Shown piece after piece: positions 33,990 to 45,285 of a DNA stretch of 64,000 nt. The translations under genes and the position numbers were made by a program. The notes under the pieces were generated by a model, which saw only the letters and a list, made by a program, of their open reading frames with translations, did not search any database and was not told where the DNA came from. The DNA comes from Rhodamnia argentea. Its lineage: Eukaryota > Streptophyta > Magnoliopsida > Myrtales > Myrtaceae. Location of the stretch: contig NC_063151.1 in NCBI RefSeq assembly GCF_020921035.1, positions 36,214,934-36,278,933 on the forward strand, in the 5' to 3' direction. How positions within the stretch are numbered: position 1 is the stretch's first letter; the number at the start of each line of letters is the position of its first letter.

Positions 33990-36886
33990 GTGGTCGGATG
34001 GCTGCTATTGGCCCCACGAAAGGATGACTCACAGCAGAATAACCTCTTCCGCACCCGTTGCACTATCAATGGAAAGGTTTGCGATGTCATCATTGATAGT
34101 GGCAGCTGTGAGAACACCATATCCAAAGCACATGTCAACCACCTCCAATCGAAGACAGAAGCTCATCCCCCTCCTTATACGATTGGTTAGATCCGTAAGG
34201 GGCCCGAACTTAAGGTAACTTAGATTTGTCGTTTGCATATTTCTATGGGAAAATCATATGAGGATACAATAATTTGTGATGTTGTTGAGATGGATGCGTG
34301 CCACGTCTTGCTGGGACGACAATGGCAATAAGATGTCGATGTTACTCATCGAGCGCGTGAGAATGTTTACTCCTTTCCGTGGGAGAAGACTAAAATCACT
34401 TTTCGATTTTTAAATGAAGTTGCCCGTGTTTCGCAAACTACTCAAAAGAATAATGAAACTGGCGTTCTCCTTAATGTTTGCAAAAGGAATGGCACTTACC
34501 TGATTGTAGATAGTGGATCCACGTAGGAAGCCATCACAATTCTAGAAGCCCTCCAACCATTGTTGAAGGCCTTCTCTAACATTATTCTTGAGGACTTACC
34601 CGATGGATTGCCACCGATGCGAGATATCTAGCACCAAATTAATTTTCTACCCGGTGCTAGTCTTCCAAACCTACCTCATTATCGTATGACCTTACCCCAT
34701 TCTAAGATTTTCACCAGTTCAAATTGCTCCTAAGAAGCTTCACATGAAAAAATGGCAACCTTTTTAGAGGTGTTAGAGTTTAGCTTCCAAATAGCCATGG
34801 AAATGAATTATTGGCTAAGTAAGTGAAGGCCTAGCCCCATTTCGCTTCTTAACCTATGTCTGGGGTTGGGAAAGCTGCTTCACTTCCCCGAAGGTTTTAT
34901 ATGAGAGAGCATGAGCCCCCGTGCCGTTCCCGTCCTCGTTACACGGAAGAAGGCCGGGAGCATGCGAATGTATGCAAACAATCGAGCAATTAATAAAATT
35001 ACTGTGAGGTATCAATTTCCCATCCATCATTTGGATGATATGCTTGATAAGTTGGTAGGATCAAAGGCCTTTTCGAAGATTGATTTGCGGAGTGGATACC
35101 ATCAAATTCGCATGAAGCCCGGAGATGAATAGAAGACGGCGTTCAAAACAAGTGAAGGACTCTACGAATGGTTGGTCATGTCCTTTGGGCTTACCAATGC
35201 TCCCAACACTTTTATGCACTTGATGACACAAGTCCTCAAACCTTTCTTAGAAGAGTTTGTGGTGGTGTACTTCAATGACATCTTTGTCAATAGCCCAGAT
35301 GAACAACAACATGTGGACCACCTATGGGATGTTTTGTAGATCCTCCAGCCTAGTCAACTCTACATCAATTTGCCCAAATGCAACTTTATGATCAACCAAC
35401 TACTCTTTCTAGGGTATGTAGTTGGTGTTGATGGCCTTCGAGTCAATAAGGCAAAGGTTGCTGCTATTTAAGAGTAGCTAACACCCAAGACTGTTGGGGA
35501 AGTGTGTAGCTTTCATGGCCTAGCAACATTTTACCACTGGTTCATCCCTAATTTTAGTACCATCTTAGCCCCTATTACAAAGTGCTTAAAGAAGGGGCAA
35601 TTCAACTGGGGTGATGCGACAGAGGCGAGCTTTGCCCTAATCAAGGAGAATTTATCTATTGTTCTAGTTGTTGTCTTGCTAAACTTTGACAAAGTATTCG
35701 AACTAGATTGTGACGCTTCTAGAGTAAGAATTGGCGCAATGCTCTCCCAAGAGGGCAAACCAATTGCTTATTTTAGTGAAAAACTGAATGAAGTTTGATG
35801 TCGATGGTCTACTTACGAACATGAATCCTTTGTTGTAGTACGAGCTATTAAACATTACCAGTCTTATCTATACCATCATGAGTTTGTACTCAACACGAAT
35901 CACTAAGCGCTCAAGTACATCAAAAGCTAGAAGTATTTGAACAGAATGCCTGAGCGTTGGGTTTCTTTTTTGGAACAATTCAATTTTGTGCTTCTTTATA
36001 AAGTAGGCTATCTTAATAAAGTTGCCGATGCTTTAAGCCGCCGAGCTGCGTTACTTGTTACTATGCACAATGAAGTGGTGGCTTTAACTCTTTGTGCGAC
36101 CTCTATCTTGAGGATGAGGACTTTCAAGACACCTAGGAAGTGTCAAGCTGCTAGTTCCGATGGTGACATGATTATCCAAAACAATTTCTTATTTTATGAC
36201 AACAAGTTGTATATTCTGCATAGTTCCCTTCGAGAGAAACCGATTCGGGAACTACATGGTGTGTGCTTTGGAGGCTATTTGGGGGTGCGATAAATCCGTT
36301 GCCTTGGTGGAGGAACAGTTTTATAGGCTACAATTGAAGCGAGAGTTGGCTGTTTAGTTCAGAAGTGTCTTATCCGCCTTACTATAAAGGGACATTCCCA
36401 AAATACATGCCTCTACCCACCACTCCCAATTCCATCGGGACCTTGGGTGGACATTTTCATGGATTTTATCTTGGGACTCCCGTGCACCCAACGAAGATGG
36501 CCCATTTTATTCCCTGTAAGAAGACCTCCAATGCCTTTCATGTTGCTGGCCTTTTCTTTTACGAAGTGGTTCGTCTACATGATATGCCTAAGATAATTAC
36601 TTCTGATCGGGGTACCAAGCTCCTTAGCCATTTCTGGAGGACCCTATGGAAGCTGTTTAGCATAGACTTGCAATACAGTAGCTCTTTCCATGCTCAAACC
36701 GATGGACAGACCGAAGTGGTCAATCGAACTATGGTAGACACCATTCGTTGTTTCTACAGCGATACGCTAAAGCAGTGGGACCGATATCTCACCCCTACAG
36801 AATTTTCTTTCAATAACACGGTCAATCGTTCTACCGGCAAGTCTCCATTCGAGGTTGTTTACGGTCATACCTCAGCATACTCTTGA
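33990..36886 (+). pseudogene. Gypsy D pol: protease, RT, RNase H, integrase remnants
   Basis: Protease: VIIDSGSCENTIS near 34084-34125 with the D-S-G active site. Reverse transcriptase: about 34905-35440 with [44 protein letters not shown] and VVVYFNDI, where the catalytic DD pair reads ND. RNase H-like: about 35690-36040 with [17 protein letters not shown] and KVADALSRRA. Integrase: about 36365-36880 with SDRGTKLLSHFW, YSSSFHAQTDGQTEVVNR and TGKSPFEVVYG. Many in-frame stops lie at family-conserved Trp, Gln or Arg positions. The element cannot make a working Pol. Confidence 0.85.
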
Positions 36887-37281
36887 CCTGATTCCCTTGC
36901 CTAAGATTCCCGATTACGGTGTGGCGGTAGAAAATCTAGCGACCAAATTCTGGAGGTTCAAGCCGATGTTACATGCCAACTTGCTGCTTCTAACTCAAAG
37001 TATAGGGATGATGCTAACAGACAGCACTGTTCCAATGATGGTCTATCTATGCAAGGAGCATTTTCCTGTCAGCACTTACAATAAGTTGAAGCAACGAAAG
37101 GTGGGTGCATGTCGCATCCTTCGCAAGATCAATGATAATGCTTACTTTGTGACCTGCCAGTTGACCGTTCAATCTCCCCGACATTTAATGTGGCTGATTT
37201 GTTTGAATATCACTCCTCTGATATTCCTTTATATCCTGATCATAACTTGAGAACGAGTTCTTCTGAAGAGGAGGAGAACGA

Positions 37282-37545
37282 TGTAGAACAGCTGGCACAT
37301 AAGTTCCTAGAAAAACGCGATCACCAGAAGTCGTGGCGCTCCTACCGCCATAAATAAACCCTTGAAATGCATATCGCACCATTTATGGAGTTGTAATCTT
37401 TTCGCCCCTAAAATCACGTATTTCCCTGATTTTCGAGATAACTGAAGTATTTTTATTTATTTGCTTTCCATTTTAATTTGATTCTCATTGTGACATTTTA
37501 TGACGTGTTTATTTCCCTAAAGGAGTCCTCCCTATATATTGACGC
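37282..37545 (+). repeat. 3' LTR of gypsy element D, truncated
   Basis: About 264 bp alignable to 32373-32640. Right after this the sequence switches to unrelated material that leads into the F-box fragment. Confidence 0.7.
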
Positions 37546-37951
37546 CGTCAATATTCTCAGCACAGAATGGGAACACCTCAGTGTTTCATCAAAATGCGTG
37601 TCTCTTGGTTTGATCCGTTGAATTCTAGTGAGATTCAGTTAATCGAGTGATGTGAGTTTCATATTCCATTGCGATTGAGAATAGTTGCGTCATCTCACAA
37701 GTTTATCATCATTATCTCATGTGGCTATGATTCCCCAGTACTTTTAGATGATCTGACGGATTTGATCGTTGCCTTGGTCGTCTTACAGTTTGCGCACTGT
37801 TTGGACTAGGTATGAGCACATTCGATTTTGAGGTTTATGTTCGTTGCTTGATTCGTTGAGGATTTTGTGCTCTACCTGCTTGAATATGTTTGTAGAGCAA
37901 TCGGTTTAATTAGTGGTTGGACCAAAAATATTTGGTGAATGCGCTTTTATC

Positions 37952-38092
37952 ATGGAAAGCCTGCCTCTTGAAGTTATCGAGAACAAACTGTCATGATTGT
38001 AACCATGTTGTGGCTTCAGTGATGTGCCGAAAGTGGTTAGAAGCCCGCCACAAGCATCTCGATGGTCTCTCGTTTAGTGTAAGTGATTGGTT
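37952..38092 (+). pseudogene. Captured F-box gene fragment (At1g67190-like N-terminus)
   Basis: ATG at 37952 opens MESLPLEVIENKLS; after a frameshift the next frame continues DCNHVVASVMCRKWLEARHKHLDGLSFSVSDW. Together this matches the F-box start of plant F-box/LRR proteins of the At1g67190 type (pattern M.LP.EVI.NILSRLG..DVV.AS..CRKWREA..KHL..LSFN..DW). The frame breaks where several bases that encode the conserved RLG region appear to be deleted, and similarity ends about 47 codons in. The sequence before the ATG may be a captured 5' leader. It lies inside the TE nest between gypsy D and an LTR-like segment, and is a dead fragment. Confidence 0.7.
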
Positions 38093-38109
38093 TGGTATCA
38101 TGATCATGG

Positions 38110-39488
38110 TAACAATCAAGTAGGAATTTATCTTGAGAAAGGAAGCGTTGATCAAATCATTGCCTTAAAAAAAACACGGTTTCAATTGAATCTTATCAAT
38201 TCTCAAGAAAAGTATCATTGAATCTAACCAATTTTATGAGCTTTGTAAAACCAGCTAGAAGTTCATCTAATGAGATCCTGCTTTCTTTTTTTTTTTTTTT
38301 TTTGAAATGTGTGACAGAAATCAAAATCTTAACAAGTGAAAATTATTTCTGAATCTTTGAAAGAATTTTTCCATGTTCACGTTGAAGTGCAGCAAGCAAA
38401 CACCCTTTAACCCATGTAAAAAAAAACATCTAAAAAAATGTAAAATTCACATTTTCATGCTTTCGCATGGCCACCAGTCACGAACATGCAAGACGACAGG
38501 AATTGAGCAAAGGAAACGTGCGAACAATGTGTCAGCATAAAAAACAGCATGAATCACGTGTAGAACAGCAGCTAAAAATAATCAAAGACTTGTCTTTTAG
38601 CTCCTGCAAACTCCTGCATGAATTGGTTATCATAGAACATACGAAAGCGAATATTTTCAGACCAAACAGCATGCCCATAGTAACAGAAACAACATTGAAA
38701 CAGCAAGCAAATCACCCAGAAAACATGCTTATTTCAACCCTAAAAGTGCGTGAGAGTTACCTTGATTCGTCGGGCAAAAATTGAGCCGATTCGTAACGAG
38801 AAGCAAGCTGGGCAGCACCTCCACAATGGACTGGAATACGAGCGGCATGTTGGCAATTTCCAGGACTTAGATGGATGACTTTAGTGGATCTCTCTAGCTC
38901 TCTATTTCCTCAAAAATTCTGCACGTCCCCCATGAATGAGGTCTCTCAAATCTGTCGTATATTGATAAAAGTGGCCTCCCCCTTAACCCTAAGCATAAAG
39001 ATGTATTTATAGAGAAAACTAGGTTTTGAGTTATAGGGTTTATTTTTGACCGTCGGATTTGAGAAATAACGGTCGTTGAATCGAAATTTCTACCCTTGAT
39101 GGGCTTATTCTTTAGAATTTCGAAATTTAATGGGGGCAATAGGGTTTGGCCGAATTCCTCAATTTAATAGACTTATATGCACGAATTTGAGGCCTAATCT
39201 GGCTTTAATTAATTAAACGGGTAATTAATTAAAGCCTCTTTCATTTAAAGAGCTAAAATGGGCTGATTTAGCTTTGAATTAAGCCCAAACCCATTAAAAA
39301 TTCGAAAATCCCCCTTGGTGGTCAAAAAAATTGATATTGATGCTAAGCTACACTCGCCTCTGACCTAATTGCAGGACGGAAAATAAATATGCAATGCATG
39401 AAGATTTAATTTTTGTGAGAATTATGGTTAATCCTCATTTTATGCTCATATAAATGATTCTCTGAAAATCAAAATTTAGGTGTCAACA
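38110..39488. mobile_element. LTR-like segment ending AATTTAGGTGTCAACA
   Basis: The end, CAAAATTTAGGTGTCAACA at 39488, is identical to the end of the insertion at 45286-48377, and both are preceded by related ATGCAATGCA..AAA.TTAA blocks. Beyond its right edge, copia A sequence resumes (compare 51060 onward). The left edge was not found. A long T tract lies at 38284-38304 and the segment is otherwise gene-free. Confidence 0.5.
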
Positions 39489-40227
39489 CATATTAACCCG
39501 AGGCATGAGTACATGAGACAATTGATTTAAGATGGCATCATAACAGTTATTACGTGAGGTCAAGCAAAAATCTAGTTGATCCCTTTAAAAAGGCTCTATC
39601 AAAAGATGTGGTAAAGGTGACTTAAAAAGAAATGGGTTGAAACCCTTTGCTTAAAATCACTAGTAATGGTAAGCCAATCCAATACTAGCATGTCACTTGT
39701 TATAAGATTTATTGGGTAAAAGAAAGTTACTGAAAGTGATTATTTGATACACATCCCGTACATGAGAAGTCAGTATGGTCTATTATGTTATTGGAGGATG
39801 AGTTATATTTTTAATGAAGTATAATACGATTTAGAAACGTGTTTATTAGTAACCGAAACGCGTGATAATATTTCATTTATATGAGCTTAGAAGTGATTCC
39901 GTTTCTTACGAAAGTTAGGGTTGCTTTCTAGAGATATCATAAAACAAGTACAAGCACAAGGCCATAATAGTACTGAGTAAATATGAACTTCTCGTTGAAA
40001 CAGGAGATTCCTATATATGCAATATGTTCGATTAGATTATATTGAGTATCAAATTTAAAGCCAACAGCTATTTGTCACATTTTTAGAATTTTAAGGTACT
40101 TGTACTATTTGAAGGTTTAACTCGAAAGAGACCTTCATGTATGTATACTAATCTCATGAAAATTTTGTCTATAATTTTAAAAAAATTTATTTTGTAATTT
40201 TATTTTACATGCAAAGTGGGAGATTAT
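39489..40227 (+). pseudogene. 3' end of copia A (RNase H tail and 3' leader)
   Basis: Runs parallel to 51060-52130 of element B: GCATGAGTACATGAGACAATTGATT, GGTCAAGCAAAAATCTAGTTGAT and AAACCCTTTGCTT blocks occur in both. The protein traces are the last RNase H residues (R/KHEY..QLI..G.I...Y). Ends in the purine tract before the 3' LTR. Confidence 0.75.
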
Positions 40228-40785
40228 TGGTAGTTTGTTTGTAAAACAAACTAAGAGGTATCTTGTCTCACATCGAAAAGATGTGAATACACACGTGGAA
40301 TAAATTTGGCACTAATAAATAATTACAATTGTTGAAATGATGCGACTATTCACAGAGGGCCCTTACAACCTCTGAAGAGATATGTTCGAATTGTACTTGT
40401 TCAGACATAACCGCTTAACCTTTGAAAGGCTGTGTCTGTTCGGGCATAGCTTCTTTATCTTTGAAAGGTTGTGTATGTTCAAATATTTTCTCTATAAGTT
40501 CATGATTGTTTTTCATTCATTTGAGAATTTCAACTTTTAGAACTTTCAATATTCTTTTTTCTCAAAGAAAATACAGCCATCTTCTCCGATTGTTTTTCTT
40601 GAGAGATCTTGGATAAATATTAGAATTGTTATCTGTTATTTTCACCAAGATTTTGTTGCATCCTGGAAGATATTTGCCAAAAACCATTAGCAATGTTGTA
40701 GGATGAATAAATCTTTAAAGAGAGTGGTATCACGTCTCAAAGTCTAATTCCATTGTTCATCCTATTCGACAATATTTTTCCAATA
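40228..40785 (+). repeat. 3' LTR of copia element A
   Basis: Starts TGGTAGTTTGTTTG, ends TTTCCAATA, then the GGTAT duplication and the rest of the element C gag. Confidence 0.88.
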
Positions 40786-40790
40786 GGTAT

Positions 40791-41847
40791 TGCCAATGAT
40801 TCCTAGTGATAGAATTCCGCCTATGATGAATGATAATGCTCCACATAATGGGAGAGCACAGCCACTAGATATCGGTGTGACAAATCCATCGAATATTGGT
40901 ATATGGTTGTCCCACCAAATATTGGTATGGCTCCCATACTGAATTTCGGCATACTTGCACCACAAAATTTTGTTGTTGTCAATCAACCTAATTTAGGATA
41001 TATGTCGCACCGACCCCAAGTATTAGTGAATAACTAGGTCAGACTACCTTCTCTCCCTAGAAGGCAGAATGCCCAGGTCCAACTGGGTCTGCAATTTCAG
41101 CAGATCTTGAGACCCTCGAGGGAACCAGTTATTAGTTGAGCAAGCCACATGAATGGTTTTGCAATGAGTAGGTATTGATGGAATTATCCCTAGACCCATG
41201 TATCGCAAGACATTCCATTATCGGATTGACACGATTCAACATCCAAGAAATTTTAAGATTCTCGACTTTAGTTTGCTCACTGAGGGAGAAGATCAGTCCA
41301 CGGTGGAGCACATATAAGTTTTCGACCCAATGTGGCGATGCTAACCATGATGGCCATATGATGTTGAGGCTATTTCCTCTATCGTTGTCAAAGATGGCCT
41401 TTTCATGGTACTCGAGTTTGCTGACAATTTGATCCAAACTTGGGATGAGATGGAGAATAAATTTCATGCCCAGTTTTATAGATTGATGCCTAAGTCACCA
41501 TAAAAGATTTGGCATGTGTTAAGCAAATAACAATGAAACAGTCGACCAATACATTGCTCGGTTCAAAAGGTTGAGAAATTGATGTATGGTCTCCCTTACG
41601 TAGAAGGTAATCACAGACCTAGCAAAGAGTGGCCTTAATTTCACCTTGAGGGAGCGGTTCGAAGGCCAAAATTTTGCCGATTTATTTCATTTAGCAAAGC
41701 AAGTGTCTAAGTACAAGCAATTACGTAGTGATAGAGATAGAGGGGCACATGAAAATTTTGCACAAAACATGACTTTCACGAAAAAAAAAAAGTCAAATAA
41801 TGAATCTGACCAAGATAATATTCGATGTTGACGCCTGATGGAGCATT
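40791..41847 (+). pseudogene. Gag fragment of element C, downstream part
   Basis: Continues the gag reading from 31371 after one GGTAT copy is removed. Conserved gag phrases occur in mixed frames: LFPLSLSKMAFSWYSSL, WDEMENKFHAQFY, VDQYIARFKRLR and NFTLRERFEGQNFADLFHLAKQVSKYK. Several frameshifts and stops are present. The 3' LTR begins almost at once, without a pol region. Confidence 0.75.
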
Positions 41848-42591
41848 TGTTGAGACTAAAAAATGATCAACTTTTGATTGTTATCAGCAATTTTCAGACT
41901 TAGTCAATAAGAGAAGGGTTTGGTCAATAATTGATAGAATAATCGACAACTTGAAGAGAATCGGCTACTTGCCAGTAAAGTCATTGATGACACAATATGA
42001 AGTTATCAGTGAGAGTCTTGAAATTTCTCGTAAAGTTATCGGTATCGACGGCAAGCAACCGACATAAAGATAATCACCAACATGAAGACAACCATTGGTT
42101 GATTATGTCATATCCATTCGTAAAATAACTTCTGGTAACCATTGAAAGAAAGTTATTTGTTCTTTCAAATTTAGTAACTCCGTTTGTAAATATTATAAAT
42201 ACCCCATGTGTACTCCTTGTAAAGGTCTTTCAATCAACGACAGAACTCAATGTTCTTTATTTATATCATTACTTTCCGCAATTTATCTTAATTGAAACTT
42301 TATATTCCTGTACCTCTCAATTCAAGTACTTTAGTCGTAGTTTTAGATACTTCATTGCTGATTAAATTCCGGCATTATATCTTTCTATCATCTCACTTTG
42401 TCGTCGATTAAATTTCGATAAAGTATTATGTACTTCACCGTCAATTTAATTCCCTCGAAGTGTATTTGTTCCTTGTGAATCATTAAGATTCACGTCCAGA
42501 ATCGCCATGGAACCGTATCTTCTTCATAAAAATCGAAGAATATTTTTTTATGAAAGGTATTTCGTCAATCGTGACCATTGTCCTCGAAACA
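41848..42591 (+). repeat. 3' LTR of element C
   Basis: Starts TGTTGAGACT, ends CGAAACA, and lacks the MITE present in the 5' LTR. Confidence 0.75.
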
Positions 42592-43446
42592 AGAGTTAAG
42601 ATCCTTTGCAAATTTACAGAAATGTAATGCTACTCAACATACTAAGACCGAATTTAAAATCGTAAAAAATGATGTGACATATTGAAAGCGGGCATTTAAA
42701 CAAATATATCATTTTTGATACGAAAGAATATTTTTTAATCATCGCACTTTGTACATCACTTGAACAAATCCGTCTTTCTGTATGCATGACGTTATTGTCT
42801 CTGTCTTCAACGCCTCAGTGAAGATGTTCTCTTTCAATTAATTTAGTGGAAAGCAAAATCCCAATGATCCGTGGGCGCAATCATGATCTATAATGTTCAA
42901 TATTGGTAAACTATGGCACTTGATTGTAATTGTTCGAATGTGCTAGACATATTTGACAACTGACAAATGTTTTTGCTAAATATGTCTATTTTACTAACTT
43001 AACAAAATACCCTTGAATTTCGTGAGCCAATACTAAATTGACTCCTAGTTGATCAATATAGTACCTGCTGATATTTTAATTTAAACAGTGCCTATCAAAA
43101 TGTGCCAATTGCCGATATGAAACTACTATAACTTTTTGTTACTTACTACGTTGGAATTTACCAATGTCAAATTGATCACTAGTTTAGCAACTTTCGTTTT
43201 AGTTTACTAGTGGATCAAAGTTTTGTAGTCCTATTAGTACGAAGTGACGGGTAAAGTTGAAATATATGCTGATAACATAACCAAACACTGGCATACTCAA
43301 ACGCAAGCCGACAAGTTTTGCAGTACTATCAGTACGAAATGACGGGTAAAGTTGAAATAAAGAGTTCATGGAGAGTGATGCCTCCTTTATGCCCAAGGAT
43401 GCTTGGCCGCAGCATAAATGAGTGCTTCAGGTGACCAAGTGCTGCA
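42592..43446. other. Gene-free stretch between element C and copia B
   Basis: AT-rich, no gene recognised. A phrase with GTACGAAGTGACGGGTAAAGTTGAAATA occurs at about 43238 and again, slightly altered, at about 43331, so there is a short local duplication about 93 bp apart. Confidence 0.5.
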
Positions 43447-44008
43447 TATTAGTAGTTTGTTTGTAAACAAACTAAGAGGTATCTTATTCTGCATCGAAAA
43501 GATATGAGTGTGTGCATATGGATTAGATTTGACACTAACAATAATAAATCATTGTGCCCTATTGAAACAATGTAATTATTCACAAATGACTCTTATAACA
43601 TTTAAAGAGGTGTCTCCAAATTGTGTCTATTCAGATATAACTTCTTAACCTTCGAATGATTATGTCTCTTTGGAGATAACTTACTAATCTTTGAAAGGTT
43701 GTGTTTGTTTAAAGATTTTCTCTATAAATTCATGAACGTTTCTCGTTCATTTTAGAACTTTTAATTCAACTATCATTTTTCGTTTTCTCAAAGAAATACG
43801 GTCTTCTTCTCCAATTGTTTTTCCTGAAAGATCCTAAAGAAATATTAGAATTGCTATTTAATATTCTTGCTTGAGACTTTGTTGTATCCTTGAGGATCTT
43901 TGCCGATGACCATTAGCAAGTTGTGGGGCAAATAATTCTTTAAAGAGAGTGCTATTACGCATCAAAGTTTGATTCCGTTATTTATCTCATTCGCTAAATT
44001 TTCCAATA
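43447..44008 (+). repeat. 5' LTR of copia element B
   Basis: Shares AAACAAACTAAGAGGTATCTT, AAAGATATGAGTGTG, TTTGAAAGGTTGTG and GATTCCGTTATT blocks with the other three LTR copies in the window. Ends TTCCAATA, then ATTTTAAGGAATT. Confidence 0.85.
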
Positions 44009-45285
44009 ATTTTAAGGAATTATATATGCGACAATGGCGTTAGATTCAATCAAAGTCGAAAATCAAGGAAACGCCTTGGATCCTACGTACGTGAAACGTA
44101 ATGTGTTCAAGTATTAGAATTGCAGATTCGCTGAGGATGCGTCGGTGGTTCAACAATATTCTTGGGCAATTTCACAATCAAATATCGACAGAGGTTAGTC
44201 GTACTTCTCGATGTATAGATTCCAAATTTGGTATCAGAGCCTTGGTTAAGAAACTATGTCTTGTTTGAATATGATATCTATCTAGTGTGATGTATGGAAT
44301 ATATGACAAAGGTGAAGTGTTGGAGTATTTCTATTGATCGGTCATGTCATATAGGCCCGAGTCGTACATCCAATTGCTTCGATTTGAATTATTCGGAGGA
44401 TGCCTTATATATTAAAAAAAAAAAGGAAAGAGGGGGAGGGATTAGTCACAAATCTTTTCATTCTATCTCTAATCTTCTTCACCCCTTCACATGTCAATAA
44501 CTAGAATGAAAAAAAAGGGAATGTCAATGCATCCAGAAATAAACAATTGATCTCGATTTTTTCCTGGATTAATACGTTAATATTATTAGACAAATGATTG
44601 AATACAAACTAAATGCAAAAACACGTCTCGAAGTACGTATAGTTCAGCATCAATTTGTTTGTTTCTACCCAATGAAAATTGGTTTTGCACACATGGTTGG
44701 ACTCACCTCGTCGAGAAGAAAAAAACGAGTGATTGAACAACTCCGACCGAGACCATATGAGGCCGTGTGCTCCTCACACGCCACGATGGTGTCGGCTGTC
44801 GGGTGCTGCGACGAAACGTCACCTATGCACGAAAATTTATCTGGTAAAAGTTAATTTTGATCATACCATCGGACTCTACTTGTCTATATGAGTAATTTGA
44901 GTTGTCACTAGCTTCTAACGGCCAATGGATGCGGCCTCACGTACCCCACGAGTTGTGACGGCGGTGGCATGTGAGGCCACGCACACTGCGCCCAAACGAT
45001 GCGAGCGTTCATCGATTGGTGCTACTGTCATGCTGATGTTATCATGACACTAGCATGACATCAACGAGCACGCAGACACCTACTTGGGACTCGACTCGAG
45101 ACTAGAGACCCGACTCACTAACCCTAGCCAGTCGACCATTGACCCGGTGGACCGGTCGGATCGGGCAATGAGCAAATTAGTTGGACTAGCTGGTCAACCG
45201 GTTGACCATTGTGCGTGGAGTGCATGCGTCCGGTCTTCAAGACACGTGTGTGGGCTCGTGTGTTATCCGATAGAGGTCTTCTTGG
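44009..45285 (+). pseudogene. 5' internal region of copia B, decayed
   Basis: Begins with a short gag start and soon loses an open frame. TTTGGTATCAGAGCC at 44226 is a typical methionine-tRNA primer site, but it lies 218 bp after the LTR end, so it may belong to another inserted fragment. From about 44750 the sequence is GC-richer and repeats GGTCAACC/CCGGTC phrases, including a perfect palindrome at 45192-45207. Confidence 0.45.

Larger units (their letters stand above)
32373..37545 (+). mobile_element. Ty3/gypsy element D, decayed, nested inside copia A
   Basis: Direct repeats at 32373-32723 and 37282 to about 37545 share TGTAGAACAG.TGGCACA.AAGTTCCTAG, CGCCATAAATA.ACCCTTGAAAT, ATCGCACCATTTATGGAG and TTATTTATTTGCTTTCC-type blocks. 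TTTGGTATTAGAGTGG at 32724 resembles the methionine-tRNA primer-binding site (TGGTATCAGAGC). Gag, zinc knuckle, protease, RT, RNase H and integrase traces follow in gypsy order. The frame is broken by many stops. The 3' LTR loses similarity to the 5' LTR after about 37545, so it is truncated, and no target duplication was found. Confidence 0.85.
31372..40785 (+). mobile_element. Ty1/copia element A, inserted in gag of element C
   Basis: Flanked by a perfect 5-bp duplication GGTAT (31367-31371 and 40786-40790). The 5' LTR is 31372-31902 and the 3' LTR 40228-40785; both contain AAACAAACTAAG.GGTA, GATGTGA, GATTTGGCACTAA, TACAACCTCTGAAGAGATATGTTC, TTTGCCA and GATTCCGTTG..CATCC. A purine tract AAAGTGGGAGATTAT precedes the 3' LTR. 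Most of gag-pol is missing: only about 470 bp follows the 5' LTR and about 740 bp (end of RNase H and 3' region, 39489-40227) precedes the 3' LTR; between them lie a gypsy element, an F-box fragment and an LTR-like segment. Confidence 0.88.
28199..42591 (+). mobile_element. Gag-only LTR retroelement C, outermost element of the nest
   Basis: Long direct repeats define it. The 5' LTR runs 28199-29985 (including a 1.1-kb MITE) and the 3' LTR 41848-42591; shared blocks include TTAGTCAATAAGAGAAGG, TCTTGAAATTTCTC, TATAAATACCC and TAAAAATCGAAGAAT. Flanks AAAGT and AGAGT fit a diverged 5-bp duplication. TTTTTGGCACGCC just after the 5' LTR fits a TGG-type primer-binding site. The only protein traces inside are gag: about 30039-31371 and, after the inserted copia element, 40791-41830, where MENKFHAQF and NFTLRERFEGQNF-like phrases match retrotransposon gag. 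Gag runs almost directly into the 3' LTR, with no protease, RT or integrase seen, so the element was non-autonomous or lost pol before the later insertions. Confidence 0.8.

Noticed and set aside
44226-44240. Primer-binding site of copia B at TTTGGTATCAGAGCC
   Set aside because: It is 218 bp after the LTR end fixed by comparison with element A; more likely part of another inserted fragment.
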